Positions 43,072 through 51,159 of a DNA stretch of 64,000 bases are shown here, piece after piece. The notes under the pieces are model-generated. The model saw nothing but the letters and a program-made list of their open reading frames with translations, searched no databases and was not told the origin of the DNA. The stretch comes from Rhizobiales bacterium YIM 77505 (GTDB taxonomy: Bacteria > Pseudomonadota > Alphaproteobacteria > Rhizobiales > Beijerinckiaceae). The position numbers and the translations under genes are program-made. Numbering within the stretch: position 1 is the stretch's first letter; the number at the start of each line of letters is the position of its first letter. The stretch spans positions 186,001-250,000 of the forward strand of contig JQNH01000001.1 of the NCBI GenBank assembly GCA_000745135.1. Direction: 5' to 3'.

Positions 43072-44466
43072 ATGTCGGCGAGCGTCTCGAACCTTCTCTA
43101 TCTCGTTTCCGGCGTCCTGTTCATCCTCGCCCTGCGCGGCCTGTCCCACCCGACGACCTCCCGGCAGGGGAACCTGCTCGGCATGATCGGCATGGGGCTT
43201 GCCATCGTGACGACGCTGGCGTTCGGACCGCCGGCCGGCGTGTCGGGTTGGCTCCTGGTGATCCTCGGCCTGGCCCTCGGCGGGGGCGTCGGCGCGGTGA
43301 TTGCGCGGCGGGTGGCGATGACGCAGATGCCCCAGCTCGTCGCCATTTTTCACGCGGGCGTCGGCCTAGCGGCCGTTGCGGTGGCGGCGGCCGCGCTCTA
43401 CGCGCCGCAAGCCTTCGGGATCGGCGCCGTTGGCGCGATCCGCGGCGGCTCGCTGTTCGAGATGGCCCTTGGGGTCGCCATTGGCGCCATCACCTTCACC
43501 GGCTCCATCATTGCCGCGGCGAAGCTCAACGGCAACATGAGCGGCAAGCCGATCCTGCTGCCCCAACGCCACCTCCTCAACATCGGCCTCGGGCTTCTGC
43601 TTCTGGTCCTGATCGTGTGGCTGGTCGGCGCCGAGAGCCGCGTCGCCTTCTGGCTGATCGTCCTGGTTGCGTGCGTCCTTGGCGTGACCCTGATCATCCC
43701 GATCGGCGGCGCCGACATGCCCGTCGTGGTGTCGATGCTGAACTCCTATTCGGGTTGGGCGGCCGCAGGCATCGGCTTCACGCTCGGCAATCTCGCTCTG
43801 ATCATTACCGGCGCCCTGGTCGGCTCCTCCGGCGCCATCCTCTCCTACATCATGTGCAAGGGGATGAACCGAAGCTTCTTCTCGGTCATTCTCGGCGGCT
43901 TTGGCGGAGAGACGGCGGGTCCTGTCGGGCAGATCGAAACCCGACCTGTCAAGCAGGGATCGGCGGATGATGCGGCCTTCATCATGAAGAACGCATCGAA
44001 AGTCATCGTGGTGCCGGGCTATGGCATGGCCGTCGCCCAGGCCCAGCACGCGCTGCGCGAGATGGCGGACCTCCTCAAGAAGGAGGGGGTCGAGGTCAAG
44101 TACGCCATCCATCCGGTCGCCGGGCGCATGCCGGGGCACATGAACGTGCTCCTGGCCGAGGCCAACGTGCCCTATGACGAGGTGTTCGAGCTGGAGGACA
44201 TCAACAACGAGTTCGCCCAGGCGGACGTGGCTTTTGTCATCGGCGCCAATGACGTCACCAATCCGGCCGCCAAGACGGACCCGCAGTCGCCCATCTACGG
44301 CATGCCCATTCTCGACGTGGAGAAGGCGAAAACGGTGCTGTTCGTGAAGCGCGGCATGGGGTCAGGTTACGCCGGCGTGGAAAACGAGCTCTTCTTCCGC
44401 GACAATACCATGATGCTCTTTGGAGACGCGAAGAAGGTTGTCGAAGACATCGTGAAGAGCCTCTGA
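43072..44466 (+). CDS. pntB: Proton-translocating NAD(P) transhydrogenase subunit beta
   Basis: 464 residues. The N-terminal part (about 1-260) is the rest of membrane domain dII, with about nine segments and the conserved histidine region LVAIFHAGVGLAAV, plus NSYSGWAAAGIGFTLGN and LIITGALVGSSGAILSYIMCK. The C-terminal NADP(H)-binding dIII (about 285-464) has VIVVPGYGMAVAQAQHALRE and GANDVTNPAAKTDP, VKRGMGSGYAGVENELFF. The ATG at 43072 fits the family. A compact perfect hairpin (GCGCGC/GCGCGC, 44467-44481) follows the stop directly. Confidence 0.96.
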   Translation: MSASVSNLLYLVSGVLFILALRGLSHPTTSRQGNLLGMIGMGLAIVTTLAFGPPAGVSGWLLVILGLALGGGVGAVIARRVAMTQMPQLVAIFHAGVGLAAVAVAAAALYAPQAFGIGAVGAIRGGSLFEMALGVAIGAITFTGSIIAAAKLNGNMSGKPILLPQRHLLNIGLGLLLLVLIVWLVGAESRVAFWLIVLVACVLGVTLIIPIGGADMPVVVSMLNSYSGWAAAGIGFTLGNLALIITGALVGSSGAILSYIMCKGMNRSFFSVILGGFGGETAGPVGQIETRPVKQGSADDAAFIMKNASKVIVVPGYGMAVAQAQHALREMADLLKKEGVEVKYAIHPVAGRMPGHMNVLLAEANVPYDEVFELEDINNEFAQADVAFVIGANDVTNPAAKTDPQSPIYGMPILDVEKAKTVLFVKRGMGSGYAGVENELFFRDNTMMLFGDAKKVVEDIVKSL

Positions 44467-44481
44467 GCGCGCTTTGCGCGC
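44467..44481 (+). repeat. Compact hairpin at the pntB stop codon
   Basis: GCGCGC-TTT-GCGCGC starts at the base after the pntB stop. It would form a very stable stem loop in the mRNA, but no T-run follows, so it is more likely a 3'-end stabiliser or weak Rho-related structure than an intrinsic terminator. Confidence 0.4.
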
Positions 44482-44567
44482 CGCGTCCGCAGACCGAGCG
44501 CGCCCGCACGAAGCCACGCCAGTTTCCCGGTGGTATGATGCCGGGTTCGCGAGGGGATGGAGGTGGG

Positions 44568-45383
44568 ATGCGCTCGCTGCCCCAGATCGTCTTGACGGTG
44601 GCTGTGCTGTACGGTGCCCTCCTCGGCGTGGTCTTCGCCGCGCAGCGGTCGCTGCAATATGTCCCGAGCGTCCAGCGGGTGCCCCCGGCCGAGGCGGGCT
44701 TGCCCGATTTCGCAGAACTCACGCTGGAGACCGCCGACGGCGAGCGCCTCGTGGCCTGGTGGAAGCCGCCGGAGCCCGGCCGGGCCGTGGTGCTTTACCT
44801 CCACGGCAATGGCGGCGGCCTCCTCCATCGCAGCGACCGTGCCAGGCTCCTGACCGAGGACGGCCGCGGCCTCCTGCTCCTGAGCTATCGAGGCTATTCC
44901 GGCTCCACCGGCCTTCCCACCGAGGCCGGGCTGCGCGCCGACGCCCAGGCGGCCTATGAATGGCTGATACGGTCCTATGCGCCGGCTCGCATCGTGCTCT
45001 ATGGGGAGTCGCTTGGGAGCGGCGTCGCGGTGTGGCTGGCGAGCGAGCGGCCGATCGGCGGTCTCATCCTCGACGCGCCCTTCACCTCGGCCGCCGACGT
45101 GGCCAAGCTGAGCTATTGGTTCCTGCCGGTGGATTGGCTCATGCACGACCAGTACCGGTCGATCGACCTCATTGGGCGCGTCCGGGCGCCGGTGCTCGTC
45201 TTGCACGGGGATCGGGACCGGGTCGTTCCCATTGCGCTGGGCGAGCGGCTCTTTGCAGTCGCGCCGGAGCCGAAACGCTTCGTGAGGCTGTCGGGCGTCG
45301 ATCATGTGAGCGCGCTCGAGGCCGGGGGCATCGACCCTGTGCGGGGCTTCCTTGGCACAGCAGAGGAGCGCCTGGGCTCATGA
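44568..45383 (+). CDS. Alpha/beta hydrolase, membrane-anchored
   Basis: A 271-residue protein with one N-terminal membrane anchor (IVLTVAVLYGALLGVVFAA) and an alpha/beta-hydrolase fold of the ABHD13/YfhR-like group. The oxyanion-loop motif VLYLHGNGGG is near residue 75, nucleophile serine in VLYGESLGSGVAVWL near 147, the acid in VLVLHGDRDRVVP near 210 and histidine in SGVDHVS near 247. Family members are esterases or lipases of unclear substrate. ATG 44568 has GGAGGT upstream. Its TGA overlaps the next gene's ATG (ATGA), so they are coupled. Confidence 0.88.
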   Translation: MRSLPQIVLTVAVLYGALLGVVFAAQRSLQYVPSVQRVPPAEAGLPDFAELTLETADGERLVAWWKPPEPGRAVVLYLHGNGGGLLHRSDRARLLTEDGRGLLLLSYRGYSGSTGLPTEAGLRADAQAAYEWLIRSYAPARIVLYGESLGSGVAVWLASERPIGGLILDAPFTSAADVAKLSYWFLPVDWLMHDQYRSIDLIGRVRAPVLVLHGDRDRVVPIALGERLFAVAPEPKRFVRLSGVDHVSALEAGGIDPVRGFLGTAEERLGS

Positions 45384-45865
45384 GCGCCGCGACCATACGC
45401 ATCCGCCCGGCGTTGCCGACCGACCAGGGCGCGATCATCGAACTGATCCAGGTCTTGAACGTCTTCGAGGCAGGGGTGATCGAGGATCGGCTCGTCACGC
45501 GCGCAGCCGCCGAAGCCTATTATCCGACCCTGATCGACCGGATCGCACGGCAGGAGGGGCGGCTCCTGGTCGCTGAAGCCGAGGGGACGGTGATCGGCAT
45601 GCTGGGGCTGATCGTGGAAGACAACCACGTCTTCGTGCGCGAGGATGTGCGCCGGCACGGCTACGTCACGGATCTCGTGGTCGCCGAAGCATGGCGCGGC
45701 CGCGGAGTGGGCCGCGCGCTGTTGACGGAGGCCGAGCGGCTGACACGCGCCAAAGGCCTGAAGCGGCTGATGATCACCGTCGTCGCCGGCAACCACCGCG
45801 CTGAGCGCCTCTACGAGGACTTCGGTTTCGCTCCCTACGCTCGCGCCCTGGCGAAGCCCCTATGA
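45380..45865 (+). CDS. GNAT family N-acetyltransferase
   Basis: A 161-residue acetyl-CoA-dependent acetyltransferase. The acetyl-CoA site is YVTDLVVAEAWRGRGVGRAL (Q/R-x-x-G-x-G/A motif as RGRGVG) near residue 95, followed by AKGLKRLMITV and NHRAERLYEDFGF typical of motif B. Substrate unknown. It starts inside the stop of the alpha/beta hydrolase gene (ATGA at 45380), so the two form a small operon. Confidence 0.9.
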   Translation: MSAATIRIRPALPTDQGAIIELIQVLNVFEAGVIEDRLVTRAAAEAYYPTLIDRIARQEGRLLVAEAEGTVIGMLGLIVEDNHVFVREDVRRHGYVTDLVVAEAWRGRGVGRALLTEAERLTRAKGLKRLMITVVAGNHRAERLYEDFGFAPYARALAKPL

Positions 45866-45895
45866 TCCACCGCAATCCCGCTTTTCACGGGGGCC

Positions 45896-46765
45896 TTATC
45901 GGAAGAGCGCCGCGACCCCGCCCTGGAGGCGGCCTAAGCCTTCCCGGGCGATGGCGTGGCTGCGCTCGATGCTGGTCGCCCGCTGGTAGCTTTCGAGGGC
46001 CTCTTGGCGCTTGCCTTGACGCTCGAAGGCGAGGCCGCGCCACGCCCATGAATCGGCATCGCGATTGTCCACGTTCAGCGCTGCGTTGAGGTCTTCCACC
46101 GCCTTTTCATACTGGCCAAGGGCCACCAGGCTCTGGCCGCGCGCCGCATAGGGCGCGCCGACGAAGGGGTTGCGGTCGATCGCGGCGTCGAAATCCGAGA
46201 TCGCTTCCCGATGATTACCCATGCGCTGATGGACGAGGCCGCGGGCGTGGAACGCCTCCGCCGACTCGCGGTTGATGCGGATGGCCTGGGAGAGGTCCTC
46301 CAGCGCTGCCGCATAGTTGCCCTGGACCCGCAGGAGGTTGGCCCGGCCGATATAGGCCGGCGCATAGCTCGGGTCGGCGGTGATGGCGCGGGTGAAGTCG
46401 GCGAGCGCCGCGTCGTTCCGGTTCGTCTGCCGATAGGCGAGAGCGCGGTTCGCGTAGGCCGGGGCGAAATTCGGATCGATCTGGACAGCGCGGTCGAAAT
46501 CCCGGATGGCGTCGGCGTAGCGGCCGACGCGGGCATAGGCCGCGCCGCGGGTATTATAGGCCGCAGGATCGTTGGGGTTGCGCTGGATGACCTCCGTCAA
46601 GGAGGCCAGATTGGCCCCGACCGCTTCCTTGCTCTCCTCTTCCACGACCGCCACCTGCTGGGCGGGCGCGACCCGCCCCAAGGTGTCGCAGCCGGCAAGA
46701 GCCAGCACCGCGAGTCCCGTCCAGGCCCATCGACCCCTCGCCTGGCGAGCCATTCCGCTCGTCAT
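45896..46765 (-). CDS. Tetratricopeptide-repeat lipoprotein
   Basis: A 289-residue protein with a lipoprotein signal peptide: lipobox LALAGC, mature from Cys near residue 26, so probably attached to a membrane facing the periplasm. From about 50 to 285 there are seven TPR units with the A-Y/W-x-x-R-G/A spacing (for example YNTRGAAYARVGRYADAIRD). TPR arrays hold protein complexes together; no enzyme motif is present. ATG 46765 has GGGGAGAAGAGA upstream and gives the signal peptide; a start at 46822 would not. Confidence 0.88.
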   Translation of the reverse strand: MTSGMARQARGRWAWTGLAVLALAGCDTLGRVAPAQQVAVVEEESKEAVGANLASLTEVIQRNPNDPAAYNTRGAAYARVGRYADAIRDFDRAVQIDPNFAPAYANRALAYRQTNRNDAALADFTRAITADPSYAPAYIGRANLLRVQGNYAAALEDLSQAIRINRESAEAFHARGLVHQRMGNHREAISDFDAAIDRNPFVGAPYAARGQSLVALGQYEKAVEDLNAALNVDNRDADSWAWRGLAFERQGKRQEALESYQRATSIERSHAIAREGLGRLQGGVAALFR

Positions 46766-46867
46766 TCTCTTCTCCCCGCTTCTTCGAGCGGCAGGCGTCC
46801 TTGTCCGCCCGCTTCGAATCAACCGCGATTCATATGAGGCTGATGGCGTTTACGTGGCGCTAACTGC

Positions 46868-46907
46868 AAAAATGCGATCGGCGCCCCGCTTGCGCGACAG
46901 GCGCCGA
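46868..46907 (-). terminator. Probable intrinsic terminator downstream of rpsU
   Basis: On the minus strand after the rpsU stop, TCGGCGCC pairs with GGCGCCGA (stem 46878-46885 with 46900-46907, 14-base loop), followed five bases later by TTTTT (46868-46872). This is the usual place and form of a Rho-independent terminator for rpsU. Confidence 0.55.
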
Positions 46908-46934
46908 CGAATCCGTCAGGAGAAGAGGCCGCTC

Positions 46935-47186
46935 TCAGCGGGGCGAGCGGGCCGGAGCGGCCGCATTCTTCGCCTTGACGGGCAAGAGGCCCTCACGCTG
47001 CATCTTCTTGCGGGCAAGCTTCCGAGCGCGGCGGATGGCCTCCGCCTTCTCGCGGGCCCGCCTCTCCGAGGGCTTCTCGTAATGTCCGCGCAGCTTCATC
47101 TCGCGGAAAATGCCCTCGCGCTGCAACTTCTTCTTGAGCGCGCGAAGCGCTTGATCGACGTTGTTGTCCCGGACGAGAACCTGCAC
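46935..47186 (-). CDS. rpsU: 30S ribosomal protein S21
   Basis: An 83-residue basic ribosomal protein. It matches alphaproteobacterial S21 throughout: [55 protein letters not shown], with a short alanine-rich tail. S21 sits near the mRNA exit region of the small subunit. The start is GTG at 47186, chosen because AGAGGAAGG lies seven bases upstream and the reading begins with the family residues VQVLVRDN. It is monocistronic by position, between two intrinsic-terminator-like hairpins. Confidence 0.96.
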   Translation of the reverse strand: MQVLVRDNNVDQALRALKKKLQREGIFREMKLRGHYEKPSERRAREKAEAIRRARKLARKKMQREGLLPVKAKNAAAPARSPR

Positions 47187-47224
47187 GCGATGCCTTCCTC
47201 TCTTGAACGTCTGACGATGTTGGA

Positions 47225-47255
47225 AAAACGAAGGGGGCGCAAAAACGTGCGCCCT
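47225..47255 (-). terminator. Probable intrinsic terminator after purEK, in the rpsU leader
   Basis: On the minus strand, GGGCGCA pairs with TGCGCCC (47236-47242 with 47249-47255, six-base loop) and TTTTT follows at 47225-47229. It lies about 115 bp after the purK stop and only 39 bp before the rpsU start codon, so it can either end the purE-purK transcript or act as an attenuator in front of rpsU. Confidence 0.5.
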
Positions 47256-47370
47256 CGCCGTAACAGCGTCCAATACCAGAATCGGGGGTGCCTGTCCACA
47301 GCCACGCCGGGTCGGGCAGGCTCCGCCTCTTGCGGGCGAGGCCCAGCGTCGGCGCAGGTCGTCGGATACC

Positions 47371-48483
47371 CTAGACTGGCTCTCCCGGGTGGGCGTGCTC
47401 GGGCGAGATCCGGGTGACATGCCCCATCTTCCGGCCGGGCTGTGCCCTGGCTTTGCCGTAAAGGTGCAGATGGGCGCCCGGCTCTTGCAGGAGTTCGGCC
47501 CATGAGTCGACCTCATGGCCGATCAGATTGCGCATCTCGGCCCGTCCCCGCCGCTTGGTGGAGCCAAGCGGCCAGCCGCACACCGCGCGCACATGCTGCG
47601 CAAATTGCGAAGTCTCGGCGCCCTCGATCGTCCAATGACCCGAGTTGTGGACGCGCGGGGCGATCTCGTTGACGATGAGCTCTTCCCCGTCGCCCCTGCG
47701 CAGCAGGAACATCTCCACCGCGAGCACGCCCACATAGTCGAGCGCCTCGGCGATGCGCCGGGCGATGGCCAGGGCCTTGCGCTCGGTCGCGTCGTCGACT
47801 CCGGCCGGCACGACGGTGGTAGCGAGGATGTGGTGGCGATGAGTGTTGGCGCAGAGGTCATAGGCGGCGAAGGAGCCGTCGACGCCACGGGCGGCCACCA
47901 CCGAGACCTCCCGTTCAAAGGGAACGAAGCCTTCCAGGATGCAAGGCGCCCCGCGCAGCGTCCGCCACGCATCAGCGACATCGGTGGCCGGGTGAATCAT
48001 CACCTGGCCCTTGCCGTCGTAGCCGAAACGGCGCGTCTTGAGGACCGCCGGTCTTCCGATCTCACGAAGGGCATGCTGCAGGTCCGCCTCGCTCCCGACC
48101 CCCGCGAAGGGAGCGGTGGGAATCCCCAGCCCCGCCACGAAGCTCTTTTCCGTGAAGCGGTCCTGCGTTGTGGCGAGCGCCGCTGCATTCGGCCGCAAGG
48201 GGGCATGAGCGGCGATGATCTCGGCCGTCCGCCGCGGCACGTTCTCGAACTCATACGTGACGACGTCCACGCTTTGCGCGAAGCGGATGAGAGCCGCCTC
48301 ATCGTCGTACGGCTTGCAGCTGTGCCGCGCGGCCACGTCGAAGGCGGGGCTTTCCGGGTCCGGGGCGTAGATGTGCGTCTTCAGCCCATAGGAGGCGGCG
48401 GCAAGCGCGAGCATGCGGCCGAGCTGTCCGCCGCCCAGGATGCCGAGCGTGCCGCCCGGCGCGATCGAGGTTTCAGGAGTCAT
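47371..48483 (-). CDS. purK: 5-(carboxyamino)imidazole ribonucleotide synthase
   Basis: ATP-dependent carboxylation of AIR to N5-CAIR in purine synthesis. A 370-residue ATP-grasp enzyme: N-terminal [17 protein letters not shown] near residue 14, ATP-grasp domain about 110-290 with [16 protein letters not shown] and [42 protein letters not shown] (shown in part by [13 protein letters not shown]), and the C-terminal domain with [16 protein letters not shown]. It overlaps purE by 11 bp and is transcribed after it. Confidence 0.96.
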   Translation of the reverse strand: MTPETSIAPGGTLGILGGGQLGRMLALAAASYGLKTHIYAPDPESPAFDVAARHSCKPYDDEAALIRFAQSVDVVTYEFENVPRRTAEIIAAHAPLRPNAAALATTQDRFTEKSFVAGLGIPTAPFAGVGSEADLQHALREIGRPAVLKTRRFGYDGKGQVMIHPATDVADAWRTLRGAPCILEGFVPFEREVSVVAARGVDGSFAAYDLCANTHRHHILATTVVPAGVDDATERKALAIARRIAEALDYVGVLAVEMFLLRRGDGEELIVNEIAPRVHNSGHWTIEGAETSQFAQHVRAVCGWPLGSTKRRGRAEMRNLIGHEVDSWAELLQEPGAHLHLYGKARAQPGRKMGHVTRISPEHAHPGEPV

Positions 48484-48964
48484 CGGAGGGTCGTTCGGCG
48501 ACGGCTTGCGTCTGCGCCCGACGCCACGCCTCGAGCCGCTGGGCGAGGGCGGGATCGCTCAAGGCCAGCACGGCTGCCGCGAGGAGGGCGGCATTCACCG
48601 CCCCGGCACGGCCAATGGCGAGCGTCCCCACCGGCACGCCCGCGGGCATCTGGACGATGGAGAGCAGGCTGTCTTGCCCCAACAGCGTCTTCGACTCCAC
48701 AGGCACGCCGAAGACCGGCAGGGTGGTCAGAGCAGCGGTCATGCCGGGAAGATGAGCCGCTCCGCCAGCCCCCGCGATGATCACCTTGAAGCCGGCCTCC
48801 CTGGCGCCGGCGGCGAAATCGTAGAGGCGCTGAGGGGTGCGATGGGCGGACACGATGCGGGCGTCGTAGGCAATGCCGAGGGCAGAAAGCGTCTCGGCAG
48901 CGTGCCGCATGGTCGCCCAGTCGGACTGGCTGCCCATGATCACTGCAACGGGCGCCGTGGCCAT
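48473..48964 (-). CDS. purE: N5-carboxyaminoimidazole ribonucleotide mutase
   Basis: Converts N5-CAIR to CAIR, the step after PurK. 163 residues of the class I PurE family: [13 protein letters not shown] near the start, [14 protein letters not shown] with the catalytic histidine, [13 protein letters not shown], and the [20 protein letters not shown] segment. The ATG at 48964 ([12 protein letters not shown]) has GGAG six bases upstream; ATG 48979 is an alternative. It overlaps purK by 11 bp, the usual coupled purEK order. Confidence 0.95.
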   Translation of the reverse strand: MATAPVAVIMGSQSDWATMRHAAETLSALGIAYDARIVSAHRTPQRLYDFAAGAREAGFKVIIAGAGGAAHLPGMTAALTTLPVFGVPVESKTLLGQDSLLSIVQMPAGVPVGTLAIGRAGAVNAALLAAAVLALSDPALAQRLEAWRRAQTQAVAERPSDDS

Positions 48965-49074
48965 CCTGTGCTCCGCCATCGCTTCCGGTGAAAGAGACTG
49001 GGCGCAATAGCGAAGCCTTTACTCACAGGCAAGATGATGCGGTTGGCCTCTTTGAGCTGTAGTATGGTCGGATC

Positions 49075-49686
49075 ATGAAATCCGCGTTCGCCCGCCCGGT
49101 TTCCGGCGGCGACCTCCGCGCCGAGCTCGATGAGCTGCGCTCCGAGGTCCAGCGGCTGGCCGCCGAGCTCGAGGAGATGCGTGCTCGCGCCTCCACCTTG
49201 GAGACGCTCGCTCTGGAAGATGCCCTGACGGGCCTTCTCAACCGGCGGGGTTTCCTGCGCGATCTGGCCCGCGCCTGCGCCTATCGCGCCCGCTATGGAA
49301 CGCCGGTGGCGCTCATGCTCGCCGATCTCGACCGCTTTAAGCCGATCAACGATTCCTATGGGCATGACGTCGGCGACCGGGCACTCGCGCATGTGGCCGG
49401 GATCCTGCGGCACAACGTGCGGGCCTCCGACTCGGTCGGGCGGCTCGGCGGCGATGAGTTCGGGCTGATCATCTGGCAGGTGGACGCGGCAACCGCACGC
49501 CGGAAGGCCCGCTCGCTCCAGACAATCCTGGTCGAAAGCCCCCTGATGCTTGGCGGGATAAAGATCGGGCTTGCGGCATCGATCGGGGTCACCACGCTCC
49601 GGGCCGACGACGCGCCCGAGGACGCCCTGATGAGGGCCGACCGGGCCATGTACCGCGACAAGGCCGCAAGAGCGAGGCGCTCCTGA
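49075..49686 (+). CDS. Diguanylate cyclase (GGDEF domain protein)
   Basis: A 203-residue protein that makes c-di-GMP from two GTP. A short coiled coil (about 13-45, rich in Leu and Glu) precedes a complete GGDEF domain: DALTGLLNRRGFLRDL, LADLDRFKPINDSYGHDVGD (in part), and the active-site GGDEF at residues 125-129. The allosteric I-site RxxD is present as RASD at 116-119, exactly five residues before the GGDEF, so product inhibition is expected. No sensor or membrane domain is seen, so regulation may go through the coiled coil. It diverges from purE. Confidence 0.93.
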   Translation: MKSAFARPVSGGDLRAELDELRSEVQRLAAELEEMRARASTLETLALEDALTGLLNRRGFLRDLARACAYRARYGTPVALMLADLDRFKPINDSYGHDVGDRALAHVAGILRHNVRASDSVGRLGGDEFGLIIWQVDAATARRKARSLQTILVESPLMLGGIKIGLAASIGVTTLRADDAPEDALMRADRAMYRDKAARARRS

Positions 49687-49723
49687 GGCGCCTTGCCCGT
49701 TGCGCCGGGTCGTGCTGCGACGC

Positions 49724-49942
49724 TCAGGCGATGATGTCGGGCGTGAGCTGGTCCTCGAGATAAGCGATCCGGTCCCTCAAGGCGAGCTTGCGCTTCTTCA
49801 GGCGCTGGATCTGGAGCTGATCCCCCGCGATCATGCTTTCGAGAGCCTCGATGGCGCCGTCCAGGTCCCGATGCTCCTCCTTGAGGCGGGCCAGCTCAGC
49901 CTGCAACTCGCCGAGCTCCTCTTCGCTCAGTTGCAACGCCAT
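49724..49942 (-). CDS. YdcH family protein (DUF465), copy 1
   Basis: A 72-residue helical protein, almost entirely a coiled coil: EELGELQAELARLKEEHRDL and DQLQIQRLKKRKLALRDRIA. The K-x-x-K/R-x-x-L-K-D-x-I pattern at the C-terminus is the DUF465/YdcH signature. Function unknown; such proteins are widespread in Proteobacteria. It converges on the diguanylate cyclase gene. A second member of the family is at 54.0 kb. Confidence 0.88.
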   Translation of the reverse strand: MALQLSEEELGELQAELARLKEEHRDLDGAIEALESMIAGDQLQIQRLKKRKLALRDRIAYLEDQLTPDIIA

Positions 49943-50189
49943 CCCAACTCCGCATGCGCCGCCGCTTGGGTCCCGAAGGAAGGCAGATTATGCTCTTCGG
50001 CAATGGTTGGGGCAAGGGCGGGTCAAGACCGGCGTAAGCCGCCGGCAGCTTCGCTTCCGCGGCCGGTGATAGCCGCCGCGGCGCCATTTCCCTCTCCCTT
50101 GCGTGGAGCAGGAACGGGCCGGACAGCTTGGGATGCTCCATCCTCGACAAAAGGCCCCTTCTTCCCGGGCAGCCGGTCTGGAGACCCTT

Positions 50190-50522
50190 ATGATCCGAAT
50201 CCTTATCGCCCTGCTTCTTTTGGCAAACGCGGCTGATGCGCTCGCGCAGGGCGACCCGCGGGCACAGCGGGGCCGAACCTTCGCGCAGGCAAACTGCGCC
50301 CGATGCCATGCCATCGGGCCGGTCGGGGAAAGCCCGCTCGCGATCGCGCCGCCCTTTCGAACTCTTCACCAGCGCTATCCCGTCGAATCGCTCGCCGAAG
50401 CCCTTGCCGAGGGCATTGTCACCGGCCACCCCTCCATGCCGGAGTTCCGCCTGGATGCGGCGCAAATCAACGATCTGATCGCCTACCTCGTCACCCTCGA
50501 AGGGCGCGGCCGGGCTCCGTGA
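50190..50522 (+). CDS. Small class I c-type cytochrome
   Basis: A 110-residue periplasmic cytochrome. Signal peptide (RILIALLLLANAADALA) is followed by a monoheme domain: QRGRTFAQANCARCHAIGPV with the heme motif CARCH, and the distal methionine in HPSMPEFRLD. IAPPFRTLHQRYP and INDLIAYLVTL match the small cytochrome c group (PF13442-like). It could carry electrons to an oxidase or reductase. ATG at 50190 is used because it begins the signal peptide. A frame-broken DUF6920 gene follows. Confidence 0.9.
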   Translation: MIRILIALLLLANAADALAQGDPRAQRGRTFAQANCARCHAIGPVGESPLAIAPPFRTLHQRYPVESLAEALAEGIVTGHPSMPEFRLDAAQINDLIAYLVTLEGRGRAP

Positions 50523-50555
50523 AGCCGTCCAGGGGGGGACGGAAACGCCCGAACC

Positions 50556-51158
50556 ATGGTCGGGATCCCCATCCTTGCCGCTGCGGGACTTGGAGCAGCC
50601 GCCGCGGTGCTCACGGGACGAGCCGCTTGCATGGCTGGTCAGCGGCACGCGGGTGCGGCATGGGCTCGCCTTCGCGAGCTTGCTCTGAAGGCACCCGTGC
50701 GTTTTGCGCCCCACATGGCCAATGGTTTGCCAGAGCCGGCGCGCCGCTACTTTCTGCATTGCATCGCGCCGGCTGCGCGCTGCGGTTCGCGGCGGAGATC
50801 GCCATGGACGGCGAGATCGGCCTCGGGCCGAAGGAAAACCCTGGTTACCGGCCGATGCGCGCCCGCGAGATCATCGCCCCGCCGCACGGCTTCGTGTAGA
50901 TGCCGACCATCGGCTCAGGGCTGACGCGGATCACCGGATCGGACGGCTACGTGGACGCGGAAGGCTGGGCACGCTTCTGGCTGTTCGGAGCTCTGCCCGT
51001 GGCGCGATCGAGGCGGTCGCCGGACTTCAACCGCTCAGCGGCGGCACGCAGCGTCCTTGAAGCCCTATGGGTCCCGGCATCGCTCCTGCCCATCAACGGA
51101 GTCGTATGGGAGCCCCTGGACGACACCCGCGCGCGGGCGGTCAAGCGGGGCGTCGAGG
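50556..51158 (+). pseudogene. Broken DUF6920 (DUF6544) family gene
   Basis: Three pieces of one protein appear in sequence. From 50556 a frame gives VGIPILAAAGLGAAAAVL and LPEPARRYFLHCIAP. At about 50770-50780 the continuation moves to the next frame (LRFAAEIAMDGEIGLG, GYRPMRAREIIAPPHGFV), consistent with a one-base deletion. That frame then meets TAG at 50897-50899, where I recall the family having Trp (TGG), and continues with GSGLTRITGSDGYVDAEGWA, DFNRSAAARSVLEALWVPAS and WEPLDDTRARA. It runs out at about 51140, directly against the end of the convergent P-type ATPase gene, so the C-terminus is also lost. Clearly non-functional as a single protein. Confidence 0.75.
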
Positions 51159-51159
51159 C

